This document shows, in pieces, positions 1-15,550 of a stretch of 64,000 nucleotides of DNA. The stretch spans positions 3,291,847-3,355,846 of the forward strand of contig NC_085088.1 of assembly GCF_963422355.1 (NCBI RefSeq). The letters are read 5' to 3'. Numbering within the stretch: the stretch's first letter is position 1; each line of letters opens with the position of its first letter. Made by a program: the position numbers and the translations under genes. This DNA is from Corticium candelabrum. Its lineage: Eukaryota > Porifera > Homoscleromorpha > Homosclerophorida > Plakinidae. A model generated the notes under the pieces. That model saw only the letters and a list, made by a program, of their open reading frames with translations, ran no database searches and was not told where the DNA came from.

Positions 1-15
1 CTCGTATACATACAC

Positions 16-1240
16 TAGCCTCGCAATCCAGGCTCTTCCGCGCAGTCGCTGAGCTAAACGCACGTGCATCACACGAGGAGGAGGAGCGTTTGCCAGAACT
101 GGTCCAGCGCGAGAAGAGCCTGGTCACTTTCAAGAACGTCATAGTGGCGTAAGACCCCGGATCCGGTTTCATAGCTTGGATAAGGCTAATTTGATTAGCT
201 AAACATGTAGGTATGAAAGTTGAGTAACACGCGACATCGCTTCACGTACTTGCCTGTTTTGCGCGAAGTACGTAGTTGACATCATCGTTCGCTTCTAGTA
301 CGTAGCTAGACATCTCAGCCATGTAATATTCTGCAGTGTCACGACTCCTTTTCAGTATTCAGTTTCGCCAACAGGACAACGCCGAATCTAGATCTGCAGC
401 ACGGTAGTTTGAGAAATGAACTCATTGTACGCGGTTACTGATTAGATGTAGCAATCAGAGTCCGTCCATTGAAACAAGTCGTACGTAGTACACAACACAT
501 GCAACTACGAGTCAACTCTACACTTCCTGAACATGGTAGGTCCACTGCACTGCTGTTATCCCACGCCTAGATGTTTCCAGTTCTCCACGAGGGGAGCCAG
601 TATCGTAAAAAAGAGCTACTTGCCGTGTCGAAAGTACCGTCAGACAGACTGAGATAGCAATACACGCCAATTTGATCATGACGTGGACTCCGTTCCCGTC
701 TGGAGAGGTCAACAGGCTGTATGCCACTGCTTTGATGAAACGTTGAGTGAAGCAAGGCCGGCAGTTCTCACACCATTTCCCCCACAGACTATAGATGTCA
801 GAGTAGACCCACAAGAGTGGTAAACACTGCTACGTCGATTTCAATTCGCGCAATTCAGATGAGTTCAGCAGGAAGATACATTGCTGGAGAGTGTAGGTTC
901 AGCACACCTGTCCCATGTAGGCCATTCCTTGGCTCATTATTCACCAGCACTTTGTCCATCAACAGCTTCACTGTCTTTCGTGTTCAAGCGCTCTCCGAGG
1001 AGGGCTTCCTCTCCGCGTCATGTATATCAAACGCAATTACACTAAGAAGCTCATTAGGAAATCGAATTAGCTTTATTCAAGCTATGAAGACGGATCCGGA
1101 GTTCCGCGTCACTATGAAGTTCTCGAAAGCCACCAGAATCTTCTCGCGCTGGAGCAAATCCGGCAAAAGCTCCTCCTCCTCGTGTGATTCACGTGCGCTT
1201 ATCTCAGCGACTGCTCGGAAGAGCCTGGCTTGCGAGGCTA
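16..1240. mobile_element. Long-TIR DNA element, copy 1 (non-autonomous)
   Basis: The two ends are inverted copies of each other: the left begins TAGCCTCGCAATCCAGGCTC and the reverse complement of the right begins TAGCCTCGCAAGCCAGGCTC. Similarity continues for about 190 bp (left arm about 16-205, right arm about 1050-1240) and includes GAGGAGGAGGAGC and a CCGGATCCG core. The interior encodes no protein I recognise. A 166-codon ORF (817-1317, +) is open here and in the related copy at 39560-40400, but an inverted-repeat element can keep a frame open by recent shared descent, so I do not call it a gene. The flanks are also shared with the second copy, so both belong to a larger duplicated segment. 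Shorter elements with TAGCCTCG/TAGTCTCG ends occur elsewhere in the window. Confidence 0.7.
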
Positions 1241-1995
1241 TACATAAACATAGGACATCGTACAATTTGCTTGTTAATATTAATAGACGGCTACAACACA
1301 AACTCTCGGAATGTTGAACGTGGCAGCTATTTGACGTAAAAACAATAATATCAATCTTTGCAGTCATCTTCAACTTGCCAATAGGATGTCTGGCAGTAGC
1401 ATTTTCCGAGGCTTTTGTTTGGTATTGTAATCTCAACTACCAGGAGGCACGTGTCTTTATGCAAAGCCGTGTACCCGCATAAATTAATTTTAATTATAAC
1501 GCGTTGGAAGCATTTCAAAAATGGTCCGGCCTGACGCGCGCTAAAAGGGCGTGGTGTAAGGATAGCCGCCAAAAGAGCAGTCTTCCAGCATTACTAGTAT
1601 GTGTTGAATAATTACTTGCTTAAATCGACACTGTCAAGATTTTATCCTCGGATACCTAGCGTCTAAACGCCCCCGCAAACTTGAATTTAGGTAGAAATTT
1701 TTCAAGTTCTCCAAAACGAGGAATCGTTGGCAAGTGCAATTTTACCTGTAGTTATATTGCGTTATCTGCCACGTTTTGGCAATAGATCGACTTTTCTCGT
1801 GCTTTGAGTGCCTGACAGCCGATATCGTCGTACTTGACTAGGTCATTGCGCATGGATTTGATACGTCGTATAAGTTTTGTAAATATAGAGCAAGTATAGC
1901 GTTTGTTTTTGACTTCGAACGGTTACTTTCTACGGCGAAAACGGGCCTTTGCAAGCCGCACGTGATGGACAAGATTCCCGGAAGTTGTCACCGAT

Positions 1996-5663
<3,668 letters not shown>

Positions 5664-5861
5664 AATCAAAGCAACGTTTCATATATCATATATTATATTA
5701 TATGTGAAGGTAACAGCAACTCAACAGTCAATGCTCACACAACCAGAGAAATCGATGAAATCGATGACGTGGATGCGAGATAAAAGGAACAGTCAATGTA
5801 TACCAAGAACCTACTTAGCTAAAGTTAGGGTACCTAGAGGAATATCCCTGTTAAACGTTGC

Positions 5862-6905
5862 TTACTCACTCTTGTAGCCCATGTACCTCCCATCTGGTGC
5901 TGGAAACCAATGTCTGACACAACGAACGACACAAGAAGGAGCTATTCGTCTTGTTCCTTTACCCAGATATCCATAGCGACCTAGAATGTATTGCCGATAA
6001 GCTGCCTTTCGAAATCCATTTGCTCTGTAGTTGAGTCTTTCACTCATGTAATCTGCATGTAGTCGGATGGTCAGTGTCAGCACATTATGATCTAGACATG
6101 TGGCTCTCAAATATTCTTCCGTTGTGACACACTGATCTTGTTGACAGCAGACGTTCTCTCTTGCTCTTCCTGTACCCATGTCCCCACACCTTCCACATTT
6201 GCACCACCTAGGAGGATTTGGGTTGGGGGGTGCAGCAAACGGGTGATCTCTCACAGTGCCTTGGTTCTCAATATCAGAATATATTCTGGCAAGATCAAAC
6301 GATCCTCTACCATGACGCAAGAAACTGGTCAACGTTCTTTGCAGCTGTTCTATTGTCAACCCTCTCACGAATCCCTACAAAGAACTCATGTAATACCTAC
6401 CATCATTGCGAGATATTAGGACAATTGTATCAATGGGTATCTTCACAACCTGGATTTCTTCCTCTGTGGGAAATGACTCTCTAGGAGCTGTTACAGCACG
6501 GACTGTTTCTTCACCATCATTCCTCATATGTGCACCCTGTATTCAGTGGAAAAGGCACACCAATAATATTATCAACGCGTAGGTAGCCTAGCTACAAAAA
6601 GGCTCCATGCAAGCTAACGTCCAAATGATCTTCACGATTTCTGCAACGTTCTTGTCTGCATCCGCATAATAGAACACATCGTACCCCTGCTGCTTTACTT
6701 TGACAACCTCTATTCCCCCGACGGACTCTCTGGCATGTACCCTTGCAGTTGCATCTAGCTTCTTCCTGAAAACACGCATAATCAACTCCTAGCTATAGAC
6801 ATCCTAGCGAAAAGTCCCATTGTCTGCGTACCGGAATAACCACTGCTCCTTCGTCAGCAGACGTGTCTGATGCACTAATACGCGTTCTATCGTCACGAAA
6901 CGCCA
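5862..6905 (-). pseudogene. Cysteine-rich protein with P2X7-ballast-like C-terminal domain
   Basis: The last block (5862-6374) encodes GFVRGLTIEQLQRTL, WCKCGRCGDM, ENVCCQQDQC, CLDHNVL, AYRQYILGRYGYLGKG and IPSCVV, ending MGYKSE. These match the cysteine-rich zinc-binding P2X7 C-terminal (ballast) domain, found fused to the receptor in vertebrates and free-standing in many invertebrates. The same frame stays open upstream to about 6539 (FPTEEEIQVVKIPID) except for one TAG at 6375-6377. Further upstream, an ATG at 6903-6905 starts MAFRDDRTRISASD; splicing out GTACGCAG...TTTTCAG in phase 0 gives RCNCKGTCQ, RGNRGCQSKAAGVRC and CGCRQERC, a Cys-rich knot. How the middle exon joins is unresolved. 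The gene lies wholly inside the Kolobok-like element, opposite the transposase, so it is probably an accessory transposon gene. The function in transposition is unknown. Confidence 0.65.
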
Positions 6906-7130
6906 TTGCGCTGTCCTAAGAGTCCCGATGTAGGTTTGCGCGCGAAGTGTGACACGCCTAGAGCGCACAAGCATGAGCACTTGTGCGCTCAAATCTTGAC
7001 AGTGTCGCTTTAAGTAATACGTGGTTACGCAATTGTATTGAATAATTACTCGCTTATGTAATACGTGGTTGCGCGATGACTTCAGGACACTGCTAGGGTA
7101 AATGTATACCAAGTCAAGATGCTAGCGCTA

Positions 7131-7357
7131 TTTTAGTTAGTTAGAGATTTTTAGCTTACTTTTGTTTTAACTATAGATATATTAGTTATTTAATTTGTAT
7201 ACACAGATTTTTTAGTTAGTTAGAGATTTTCAGTTTACTTTTGTTTTAACTATAGATGTATTAGTTATTTAATTTCTATACACAAATCTTTTAGTTAGTT
7301 AGAGATTTTCAGTTTACTTTTGTTTTAACTATAGATATATTAGTTATTTAATTCCTA
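7131..7357. repeat. Three tandem copies of a ~78-bp AT-rich unit
   Basis: A unit containing TTTAGTTAGTTAGAGATTTT and TTTTAACTATAGATATATTA repeats three times head to tail. The duplicated segment carries only one unit at about 40855-40915, so copy number has changed since the duplication. Confidence 0.8.
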
Positions 7358-8520
7358 TATTTTTAACAGGAACTTTCAGGCAATTGCCAATACAAAAACT
7401 GTCGCAAAAGTAAAATTTTTACGGTATAAAATAAATTGAGCTAGCAAATGGTCAAATCCATTTCTAGATCGACATTCGAATATATCGAAAATGAGAGTCT
7501 GGAGCTGCTAATCGCGTACTGTTTCTGCACCAGTCTGTGAAATTCTCCTCTCCGACTCCGGGAAAATATGTTTGTAGTACGCGTTCCACTCTTCCTTCAA
7601 TGTCTACGTCAAAAATAAAGCAGTACAGGGGCGTGACCTTTAGAAATTGGGGCTAAACTTCACGATGCTACGAGACACAACCATTTCATGAACACGCTCA
7701 TTTTATAGATTTCTAATTGGCTGATATGGTAGAATTAGTGGCAGATTCAGACTGGAAAACAGGGCGCGGTGCATATACTATATATAAAGTGTTGGTCCTC
7801 ACACGAATTTACAGTCCACAATTTTTATGACCACGCCTACAAATGGTGGGCTGTCTAGCTCATGCAACGCTACGCTCCTAGACAGTGCACGCCAATCTAG
7901 CAACTTGTCAAGACGACTTCTTCATCTGGTGACTCATTCATGACTAATGAAATGGGTGTGACACTAGATAAATCGCTAACGTCGCTCAGACGCAACAGAC
8001 GCGACGCTCGTGTGCCAGCGTTTTAGTTTAGTAAACAAAAGCATGTAAAGTGTTTATCATCTCCGCGCCAAGACATGCACCCCGGTAGGTAACCAGACGT
8101 CCGGTTATTATATTACAAGGTCGCTCTAGATAGATAGCAAGCCAGTTGGAACTGCGTGATCGAAAGATAGGTAAAGATCAGTTTTGTGCAAGCTACGGAA
8201 TACAGTAACAACGTTACGACGGATGGTGATGTGACTACCTAACACTGTTTCTATTTTAGTTTTGTCAGATCGCAACATGTTTTACTTGAGTGCTTGAGGA
8301 TTGACCCGAGACTCTAGCGTACGTTGTGTGCACGATAGTCACGTGGTATCCTAACAACTTCAGGAAAGCGGTCGTCTGCACCAGCAATTCTTCAATGAGT
8401 CAAGACAGTGAGGTAATATCGTAGACTCTAGAAGTTAGTGACTAGGATGCATGCCTAGATATACTAGTGTAAGTTTGCAAAACAGGAAACAGGCCACATT
8501 GCCAGTCTAGAGTCATGCCA
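7358..8520. repeat. Non-coding part of the large segmental duplication
   Basis: This stretch aligns throughout with about 40915-42445 (for example the shared block GACAGTGAGGTAATAT and the block ending GGATGCATGCCTA). No reading frame of note is shared. I see no gene here. Confidence 0.6.
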
Positions 8521-10290
8521 ACGCATCCGCAACAAAGGCTTCCTTTGGCCTTCCTGCATGTGCGAGCTTGGGCTAATCTTTTAGGCCACCAATCAATCCT
8601 GTAGTAGACTAGAGGGAGACGTCGTAAGGACATTTCAGAGTCTCGATTGGTGTCGTAGGTACTGTACTTCCGTGTATACCACCCATGTTACATGTGGCTT
8701 AGCTCTTTCTAGAAGCTGTAAACATACATTTCCAGACCTAAAAGACTCTAGAAATCTACTCAAGAGCATCTGAAGTGTATTATTGAAACAATCACAGTTA
8801 GAAGGAATTTGGTGAGTGCTTTCCCTGCACGTGTACTGTACGATAACTGCATGCCATGCATGTTGTAGTTGACTAAACAAAACAATTACTCTCTGTTCGC
8901 GTTGACTTTGCGCTCGGAAGTGACTAATGATGCAGTTTACCACATTCAGATGTTAAGTGATATTCCATTAACTGTACATTCTAGAGGTCATATTACAATA
9001 CAAAGATGTTAGGAACAGTAGAGGAAGTCGCCAGCTATCAAGACGAAACAAAACGAGAAGAGGAGTCAGAAATATCAAGCAACTACTTGCGAAACAAGAC
9101 CAACTGTGAGTTGATCAGGGTTCAAAAAATGTGTTTGAATCTAGTCACCAGTTTGGCCACCTAGAGGAACGGTTGGTCGCCAAACTTTCACTAATTTCTA
9201 AGTCAGAGATTCCAGAAGTAAACAAGTCATTAATATCACTGTTGAGACCCTTTCCCAGATTATCATGTTTGACATTAAATTAAGACCTAACTAGGAATTT
9301 GCAGTAATGTTGGATGAACATTGGCTAGTAGACACCTCAATCTACAGTGTGGTACTTGGGGTTCTTTTATGTAATAGTATGAGTATTCATATTTTATAGA
9401 AACTTTCCACTAATTGTATAGCTACAACCAAACAAAATGTGGTTGTGTGGTTTTGTAATGTTAATAACGTGATTATGTGGTTTGTCATCACATCCTGGCT
9501 ATCCATCAATAAGACATGAGCTTTCTTTGAGCGTTTCTTAATTAAATTCTCTATATGACTCAGTGCCACTACTGATTTGCTGAGAACAGGACATCCGGTA
9601 ACTCTCGAAGGAAAACCCCACACCCCACGTGGTTTCCTATGGCTAGCTGTGTTAATCTCTGAAACGCCGTGGCTTCATTCAACACCTAGATTTCACATGC
9701 AGAAACTTTTGTCTGAACAACCTGTCTTAGTAGCACTAGGAGACGTATGAACTTCTGGACGTACACCTTGGTCTACTTCTTTTGATAGAAAGACACTCAG
9801 GCAGCGTGCTGGGGAAAACTCTTTGTTTTGCCACTTCCTACGCCCACCGTTTGCAACATCTGCATAATAGTGTTTATTTGTCTCAATTCAAGATGGTCAA
9901 ATTCTTTGAACAGCATAGAAAAGGATCTAGATAGGCAGTTGCCGTCACCTTCAACTACGATTGGCTGCGAATTTCATGTTTCATTCGGGAAAAGCCGCTG
10001 CGCAACGGCGTCTCGTCTATGATAGAGCTGTTGACTTGGATTTGTTGGTGTAGCCTATGAAGGATAGGAGTGACCACAATTGTTTGAAAAATTATACGCG
10101 TCTGCGGGTCTTTAGTTGGATTTGTCTGGAGCTGATGGCACAGACCAATCAGATCGGTACAGGCACTAGAGTCCGTAAAAATGATGGTGTACCAGAGAAT
10201 AGCAATGACTCGCAATAGATTGCTAAGTGATACATTGTTACACGATATATACGAAGGTGCTAAGTAGGCGGCATACGTCGCAGGGTGCCA
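8521..10290. other. Intergenic, no gene recognised
   Basis: The reading frames present are short and have no recognisable domain. An ATG at about 9006 opens a 50-codon frame of no known similarity. Short sequences with TAGTCGCC/GGCGAC motifs near 9150 recur near 10600-10670. The part near 8500-8900 resembles segments at 24.85-25.13 kb, 30.50-30.80 kb and 63.45-63.60 kb, so it is a dispersed repeat. Confidence 0.5.
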
Positions 10291-10299
10291 CTAAATGGT

Positions 10300-10596
10300 A
10301 GACGTAGAAAGGGGAACGCAAAACATCTGCTGAGCACGTGGTTCGCATCCAAGAGACGCTGCCACGAAAGACTAGAAACTACCAATATTTCTGGAACTCG
10401 CTCCCTTCCTCATTGAGAACGATTTCAAAATTAGTATGTGGATATCGTCTAAGGAACTATATCTGTATGCTTGATTAAATTTAGTGTAATTAATAGTGTA
10501 AATAGTTTCTTGTAAACACGGTTCCCGGAAGATCGACCAATGTGTCGAGGGATTCCCGTCGTAAAATAAATTCTGAATCAATCAATCAATCAATCT
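10300..10596 (+). pseudogene. 3' end of a truncated LINE, with (TCAA)n tail
   Basis: A frame ending near 10476 reads KTSAEHVVRIQETLPRKTRN followed by YQYFWNSLPSSLR. The 'F/W-NSLP..LR' pattern is typical of the C-terminus of reverse transcriptases from L2/CR1-type non-LTR retrotransposons. About 100 bp downstream the sequence ends in (TCAA)n (about 10574-10596), the kind of short tandem tail such LINEs leave. No reverse-transcriptase core is present, so it is a 5'-truncated remnant. Confidence 0.5.
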
Positions 10597-11130
10597 AGTC
10601 GCCAAATTGGCGACCACACTGTTCGTTTAGTCGCCAGCCATTTAAAAGTGGTCGCCATATGGAGACTTGGCGACCGGATTTTTCGAACCATGGTTGATGT
10701 CAAGCCTTGCTAATTAGCTACTTCCTCTATTAGCAGCATTCCTGTTGTAAGACCATGCCTTCTTAATGAGTTAAGACCCAACTATAGAAAATCCGGGAAC
10801 TTGCGGTTTCGAACGATACCAAGATTGTCACTGTTTCTGCCCTATTGCGCAGAAGATATTACAGATTTCAAAGCGCAAAATCAACGCGAACAGAGAGTAG
10901 CCATGCAACTGACTAAGAAGCGTCAACTGACTCAACATAATGTACTCTGTAATTACATTAAATATAGTCCGGTCTTCTTACTTCTAGCAAGCACGTGATC
11001 ACCCATTTCTTGTTGGCAATTGTGCAAAAGATTTGTAGGAAAGTATATATACTGTTACTGGATACCGTACAATACGTACCGATAGCTCGCAGCACGTCCT
11101 TGCAGACAACGATTAAAGCTCTTCACTACA

Positions 11131-11207
<77 letters not shown>

Positions 11208-11211
11208 ACAC

Positions 11212-11282
<71 letters not shown>
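11131..11282. repeat. (CA)n microsatellite
   Basis: About 150 bp of CA repeats, broken near 11205-11217. It lies just upstream of galectin unit A. The sequence after it (CTGACAGTGACACACATC) is shared with unit B at 37043, so the microsatellite belongs to the duplicated cassette. Confidence 0.95.
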
Positions 11283-11283
<1 letters not shown>

Positions 11284-11873
11284 ACACTGACAGTGACACA
11301 CATCTGTATACCAATACGCCCAGAAAACTAATGAATACAAACTTAATTAGTTAACTAGACGCTACGAGCATAGCCACGATGCCATTAGAGACATACACGT
11401 ATCTCGGGTGTGTGTCAAAACATTTTTAGAATTGCTTATTCTAGTTATTCCGTATTTAGTATGGCTGTAACGTTTGGACTTGATTTAGTACTAGAGCTGT
11501 ACAATAATTTGTAACAACTGTTGTATACAGTACATCTTTGCAGCAACGTGACATCTAATGTTTAGCTAGTATGCTTTAGCGTTGTTTTTGACTTTGTTGT
11601 TTGCAAGGCCTGATCTGTATTTATTGCAATTGCAAATTATTTTGACCTACGATGCATACTATATGTATACACAGATGCGTGTGTATTTACGAACTTCCTT
11701 ATGCAATTAATAAAATAAATTATTCCAAAATTATTGAATATTTGATTTATGGCGAACGTTTGAGTACTAGGACCGACTATATACAATATGTTTGTGACAA
11801 CTCTTGTGCATCCAACTGCAGCAGCCTCTAATATTCCACTTTGCTAATTAAGCTGTACGTTCTTATTCAACAG

Positions 11874-12302
11874 GTCAGTCTACCATTGTCACGCCCTTAT
11901 ATCACCAACGCTCCAGGAAAAACCGTTTACGTCTACGCTGTGATATTACGTGATCATGTCCTCCACTTTGATATTCATCTGTTTACGACTCCAGAAGGAG
12001 ACGACAGCGGAATCGCCCTTCACATCAGCGTTCAATCTGCTGAAAACGCTGTCTTTTTTAATTCTAAAATCGACGGTGTGTGGGGTGAACAGCTGAAGGC
12101 AGATACATTTCCATTCCAAACGGAAGAAAAGTTTTTGCTCACCATAGCAACCACAGAAGAAACTTATGAGATCAAAGTGAACGAGACACATCTTTATTCC
12201 TTCAAGCACAGAGTGCCGACACAAGAGGTGAAACGCTTTGGCATCAGTCAGCAATCAGGAGATGAAGGCTCATCTGTTAAGATTACTCAAGTGCTAGTAA
12301 CA
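11874..12302 (+). CDS. Galectin domain exon, unit A
   Basis: An exon between a pyrimidine-poor acceptor (TTATTCAACAG) and donor GTAAGC; 429 nt, phase 0 at both ends. It encodes a complete galectin fold: VSLPLSRPYITNAPGKTVYV, DDSGIALHISVQ, AVFFNSKIDGVWGEQ, ADTFPFQTEEKFLLTI, YEIKVNETHLYSFKHRVP, VKRFGISQ. Galectins bind beta-galactosides. The core His, the Asn of FFNS, the Trp of VWG and the second-strand FPF are kept. The Asn and Arg that normally follow the core His (H-x-N-x-R) and the usual WGxE glutamate differ, so the sugar specificity is probably altered. No start codon or signal peptide is present in this exon. The partner trefoil exons are 7.5 kb downstream (19843-20430) because the intron has filled with repeats. 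Confidence 0.8.
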
Positions 12303-13025
12303 GTAAGCTACAAAAATTATTAGTGTCACTGTATGCGTGCATGTTCTCTTGCGTTGTGTGTATGCTTGTTTATGTATTTGTGTATGCACGTTTGGAATTA
12401 AGTCAACAAGATTTATTTAATTATTGAAATAAATGCAGATGGCAATTGCTCAGGTCATTTGTCAAACAATATATGAAGAGTAGAAAAGTCATGCAGGCCC
12501 AAATCAATGAATATTTGAAAGAGGGTGTGTGTGATCTGTTAGCAGTCATAAAGAGTAAATTTATTTTATCTCTTCTACTGAAATTATTTATTGTTAAACT
12601 TTGACTACTAATCTGTTAGGCTGACAATGTAATAATGCAATCATTTGTAATTTTTTACAACTCAGGAGCATTGATTGGACCGTTACATACGGAAATAGTC
12701 AACTGTACTTTTAGTGTGCCTATAGTCTTGAGTAGTCAGTTTAGAATGTTCAAATTAAGAGGTGTAGCAAAAGCATAACCGTAATGCAATCTGACTAGAT
12801 AATGTGCACAACGGCAGCAACCACCACATACAAATTTCTTACCATACGTCTGGGTGCAATCCTATACGCACTCCCTTCTAGAAACGAGGGAGTTTATCCC
12901 TCTGAACCCCCATCTGGATCCGGGCCTGTCATGTTATCTGTCTTCATCGAAGTCATTAGTCCCCCAAAACATTTTCTGTTTGGACGAGAGTAAACTGCAA
13001 GTAGAAAAGTACGTTTAGTTAATTC
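12303..13025. other. Start of the expanded intron of unit A
   Basis: The sequence matches the ordinary ~440-bp intron of units C and D (for example GTCATGTTAT near 12929 and GAAGTCATTAG near 12950), then breaks off where the tandem array begins. No gene is seen. Confidence 0.5.
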
Positions 13026-14009
13026 AGCTATAAGCCTGTAAGAAAAGGAACTTTGTAAAAGTCACGAGACTTGGCGAGTAGCGTACTCTAAACGTATAGG
13101 GATGAACCGACTTCCGGTCTGGGGACTATGTGGCTGGCTATGTCTGTCACGCTGCAGGAATGTGCCACGCCTCCTTTGTGTGGTCCAATCACGAAACATT
13201 AACTCCTCTATGTCGAACGTGGTAACCAAAGACAATGGACGAACAACCAATCGTATGCGCGAAACTTTCATGAGAGAGTTTTCTTACTAGAACAATGCAA
13301 TTCATGTTTGCGATAGCCAGATCTTGTCGAAAATAAACAACAGAACTCTCCTGCCTGCAACTGCTCATGCGAAATCAATCGCTTTCTTGGTTTCACCATA
13401 TTTATACGGGAATCTAACATTACGTAACCATGAGCGATTGTTTGTCCCGTATACGATAACCATACTTCAACCGGCTACAGACTATTTACGGACTTTGCGG
13501 TCACGCGAAACAACAGTCGCTTTGTACGATTTTAAATAAATTTTTACAGGTAGCACGGCAAGAAAGAAACTAGCGTGTATATTTGTAATTCTTCGAGACA
13601 ATTGGTAACTAGCCTACATCCGCAGAATTCCTGCGGTAGCCCTTGTGGCGGCGTCAGCCGACTTTGCTTTCTGTTTAGCTAGAGCATGACGCAAACTTGC
13701 GTGCGTCCACCACACTAGAGTCCTCGAGAGGAGTCCCCGGCGATGCAAGTCCGAGCGCACGCGGTAGGCAGTGGAAATCGAACTCGCTTTGCACCGTCGG
13801 CGCTTCGATCCGTCCATCCGTTCGGCGTCGTGGAATTCCACAGTTGCTCTGGCAACCGACTCTACTTCCTGTCTAGAGCATGAAGCAACTTCTGCGACGG
13901 ATAAGTCCACCCGAGTAGAGTCCCCGAGAGGGGTACCCGGCGAGTCGAGTGCAAGCAAACGCGCAAGCCAGTCAAAATCGCATCCGTCCGGCATCGTCGG
14001 CTCTAGTCT

Positions 14010-14102
14010 CGCCTAGCCAGACCCTCTCCACCATTATACTTCCAGCCTATCCCTATCCCGGATCCCGCTGGAAGTATAATGGCGGAGAGGGTCTGGCTAC
14101 AC
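14010..14102. mobile_element. Small hairpin element (TAGTCTCG...family)
   Basis: TAGTCTCGCCTAGCCAGACC and CTCTCCACCATTATACTTCC are followed after a short loop by their inverse (GGAAGTATAATGGCGGAGAG, GGTCTGGCTA). About 93 bp, nearly a perfect hairpin, nested in array unit 1. The same outer sequence occurs near 33605 and 35673. Confidence 0.7.
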
Positions 14103-15135
14103 GAAACAACGTCAGCATGCCGATCGGATCCGTCCATCCGACCCATACTGTACCGACATACGTCGGACGTAGATCATACTTGCATGGTGTTCAGGCTCAT
14201 AGCTGTTGAAGCGAGGGTGTAAACACAGCTCAATTACTAGTACTTAATTTCAGCTATGAGCCATAAGAAAAGGGACTTTGTAAAAGTCACGAGACTTGGC
14301 GAGTAGCGTACTCTAAACGTTTAGGGCTGAACTGACTTCCGGTCTGGGGACTATGTGTGTATGTCTGTCTGTCACGCTACAGGAATATGCCACGCCTCTT
14401 TAGTGTGGCTCAATCACGAAGCATTAATTCCTTTATGTCGTACGTGGCAACCAGAGGCAATGGACGAACAGCCAATCGTACGCGCGAAACTTTCATGAGA
14501 GAGTTTTATTACCAGAACGGTGTAATTTATGTTTGCGATTATTAGGACCTGTCGGAAATAAACAACAGACTTCATCTGTCTGCAACTGCTGATCCGAAAT
14601 TGATCGTTTTCTTGGTTTTAAATAGTTATACGGGAATCTAACATTACGTAACTAGGAGAGATGGTATGTCTCGTATACGATGACTTTATTTACGACTACA
14701 GACTATTTACAGACTTTGCGGTCACGCGAAACGACAGTCGCTATGTAGGAATTTAAATACATTTTACAGGTAGCACGTCTAGAAAGAAAATAGCGTGTAT
14801 ATTCGTAATTCTTCGCGACAATTACTCCTCCTACCGTACGTGGAGTTCAGGACTTTGAAGGCTCATAGCTGTAGAAGTGACGGTGTAAACACAGCTTCAA
14901 TTACTGGCTAAAGTTACCAACTCCATCAAATAACAATATTACACTGCTGTTTACTCTAGATTTGCAGCTGTTAGAATGCAGTCGAAATCTGTTTACATGC
15001 AGTACATGTACAGCACCAAAGCTGTTATCCAGCTATGAGCCTAGAAGAAAAGGGACTTCGTAAAAGTCACGAGACTTGGCGAGTAGCGTACTCTAAACGT
15101 AAAGGGCTGAACCGACTTCCGGTCTGGGGACTATG

Positions 15136-15136
<1 letters not shown>

Positions 15137-15170
<34 letters not shown>

Positions 15171-15172
15171 TT
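15137..15172. repeat. (CTGG)n microsatellite
   Basis: About nine CTGG repeats within array unit 3. The same site has four repeats in unit 5 (near 17288) and one or two in units 1 and 4, so it is a variable microsatellite. Confidence 0.9.
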
Positions 15173-15550
15173 ATGTCTGTCACGCTGCAGGAATGTGCCA
15201 CGCTTTCTTTGTGTGGCCCAATCACGAAACATTACTTTCTTTATGTCGTACGTGGCAACCAAAGACAATGAACGAGCAGCCAATCCTACGCGCGAAACTT
15301 CCTTCAGAGAGTTTTCATATCAGAACTGTGTAATTCATGTTTGCGATTGTCAGGACTTGTCGGAAATAAACAACAGAACTTACCTGTCTGCAACTGCTGA
15401 CTCGAAATCAATCGCTTTTCTTGGTTTTACGATATTTGTATGGGAATTTAACATTGCGTAACCATAAGAGAATTTATGTCTCGTATACTATAACTCTACT
15501 TACGAGTACAGACTATTTACGGACTTTGCGGTCACGCGAAGCGACAGTCG

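Noticed and set aside
817-1317. 166-codon ORF (+) inside the long-TIR element, also open at 39975-40475
   Set aside because: No recognisable domain, and the two copies are recent duplicates, so shared openness is weak evidence. The end overlaps the inverted-repeat arm.
6352-6380. A 26-nt intron between the two halves of the ballast-like gene
   Set aside because: Removing GTAGGT...TTGTAG would shift the frame, so a stop mutation or an unseen splice pattern is more likely.
6588-6785. 65-codon minus ORF (KLDATARVHARESVGGIEVV...)
   Set aside because: It overlaps the Cys-rich exon in another frame; the Cys-rich frame splices cleanly from an upstream ATG and has a domain-like pattern, so this one is probably the shadow.
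11946-12254. Minus-strand ORFs opposite each galectin exon (also at 37404, 42814, 52563)
   Set aside because: They are antisense shadows of the galectin frame and follow its divergence.
13614-14209. 126-codon minus ORF and plus ORFs in the GC-rich part of array unit 1
   Set aside because: Present in only one unit, overlapping on both strands, with inverted sub-repeats and no known domain.
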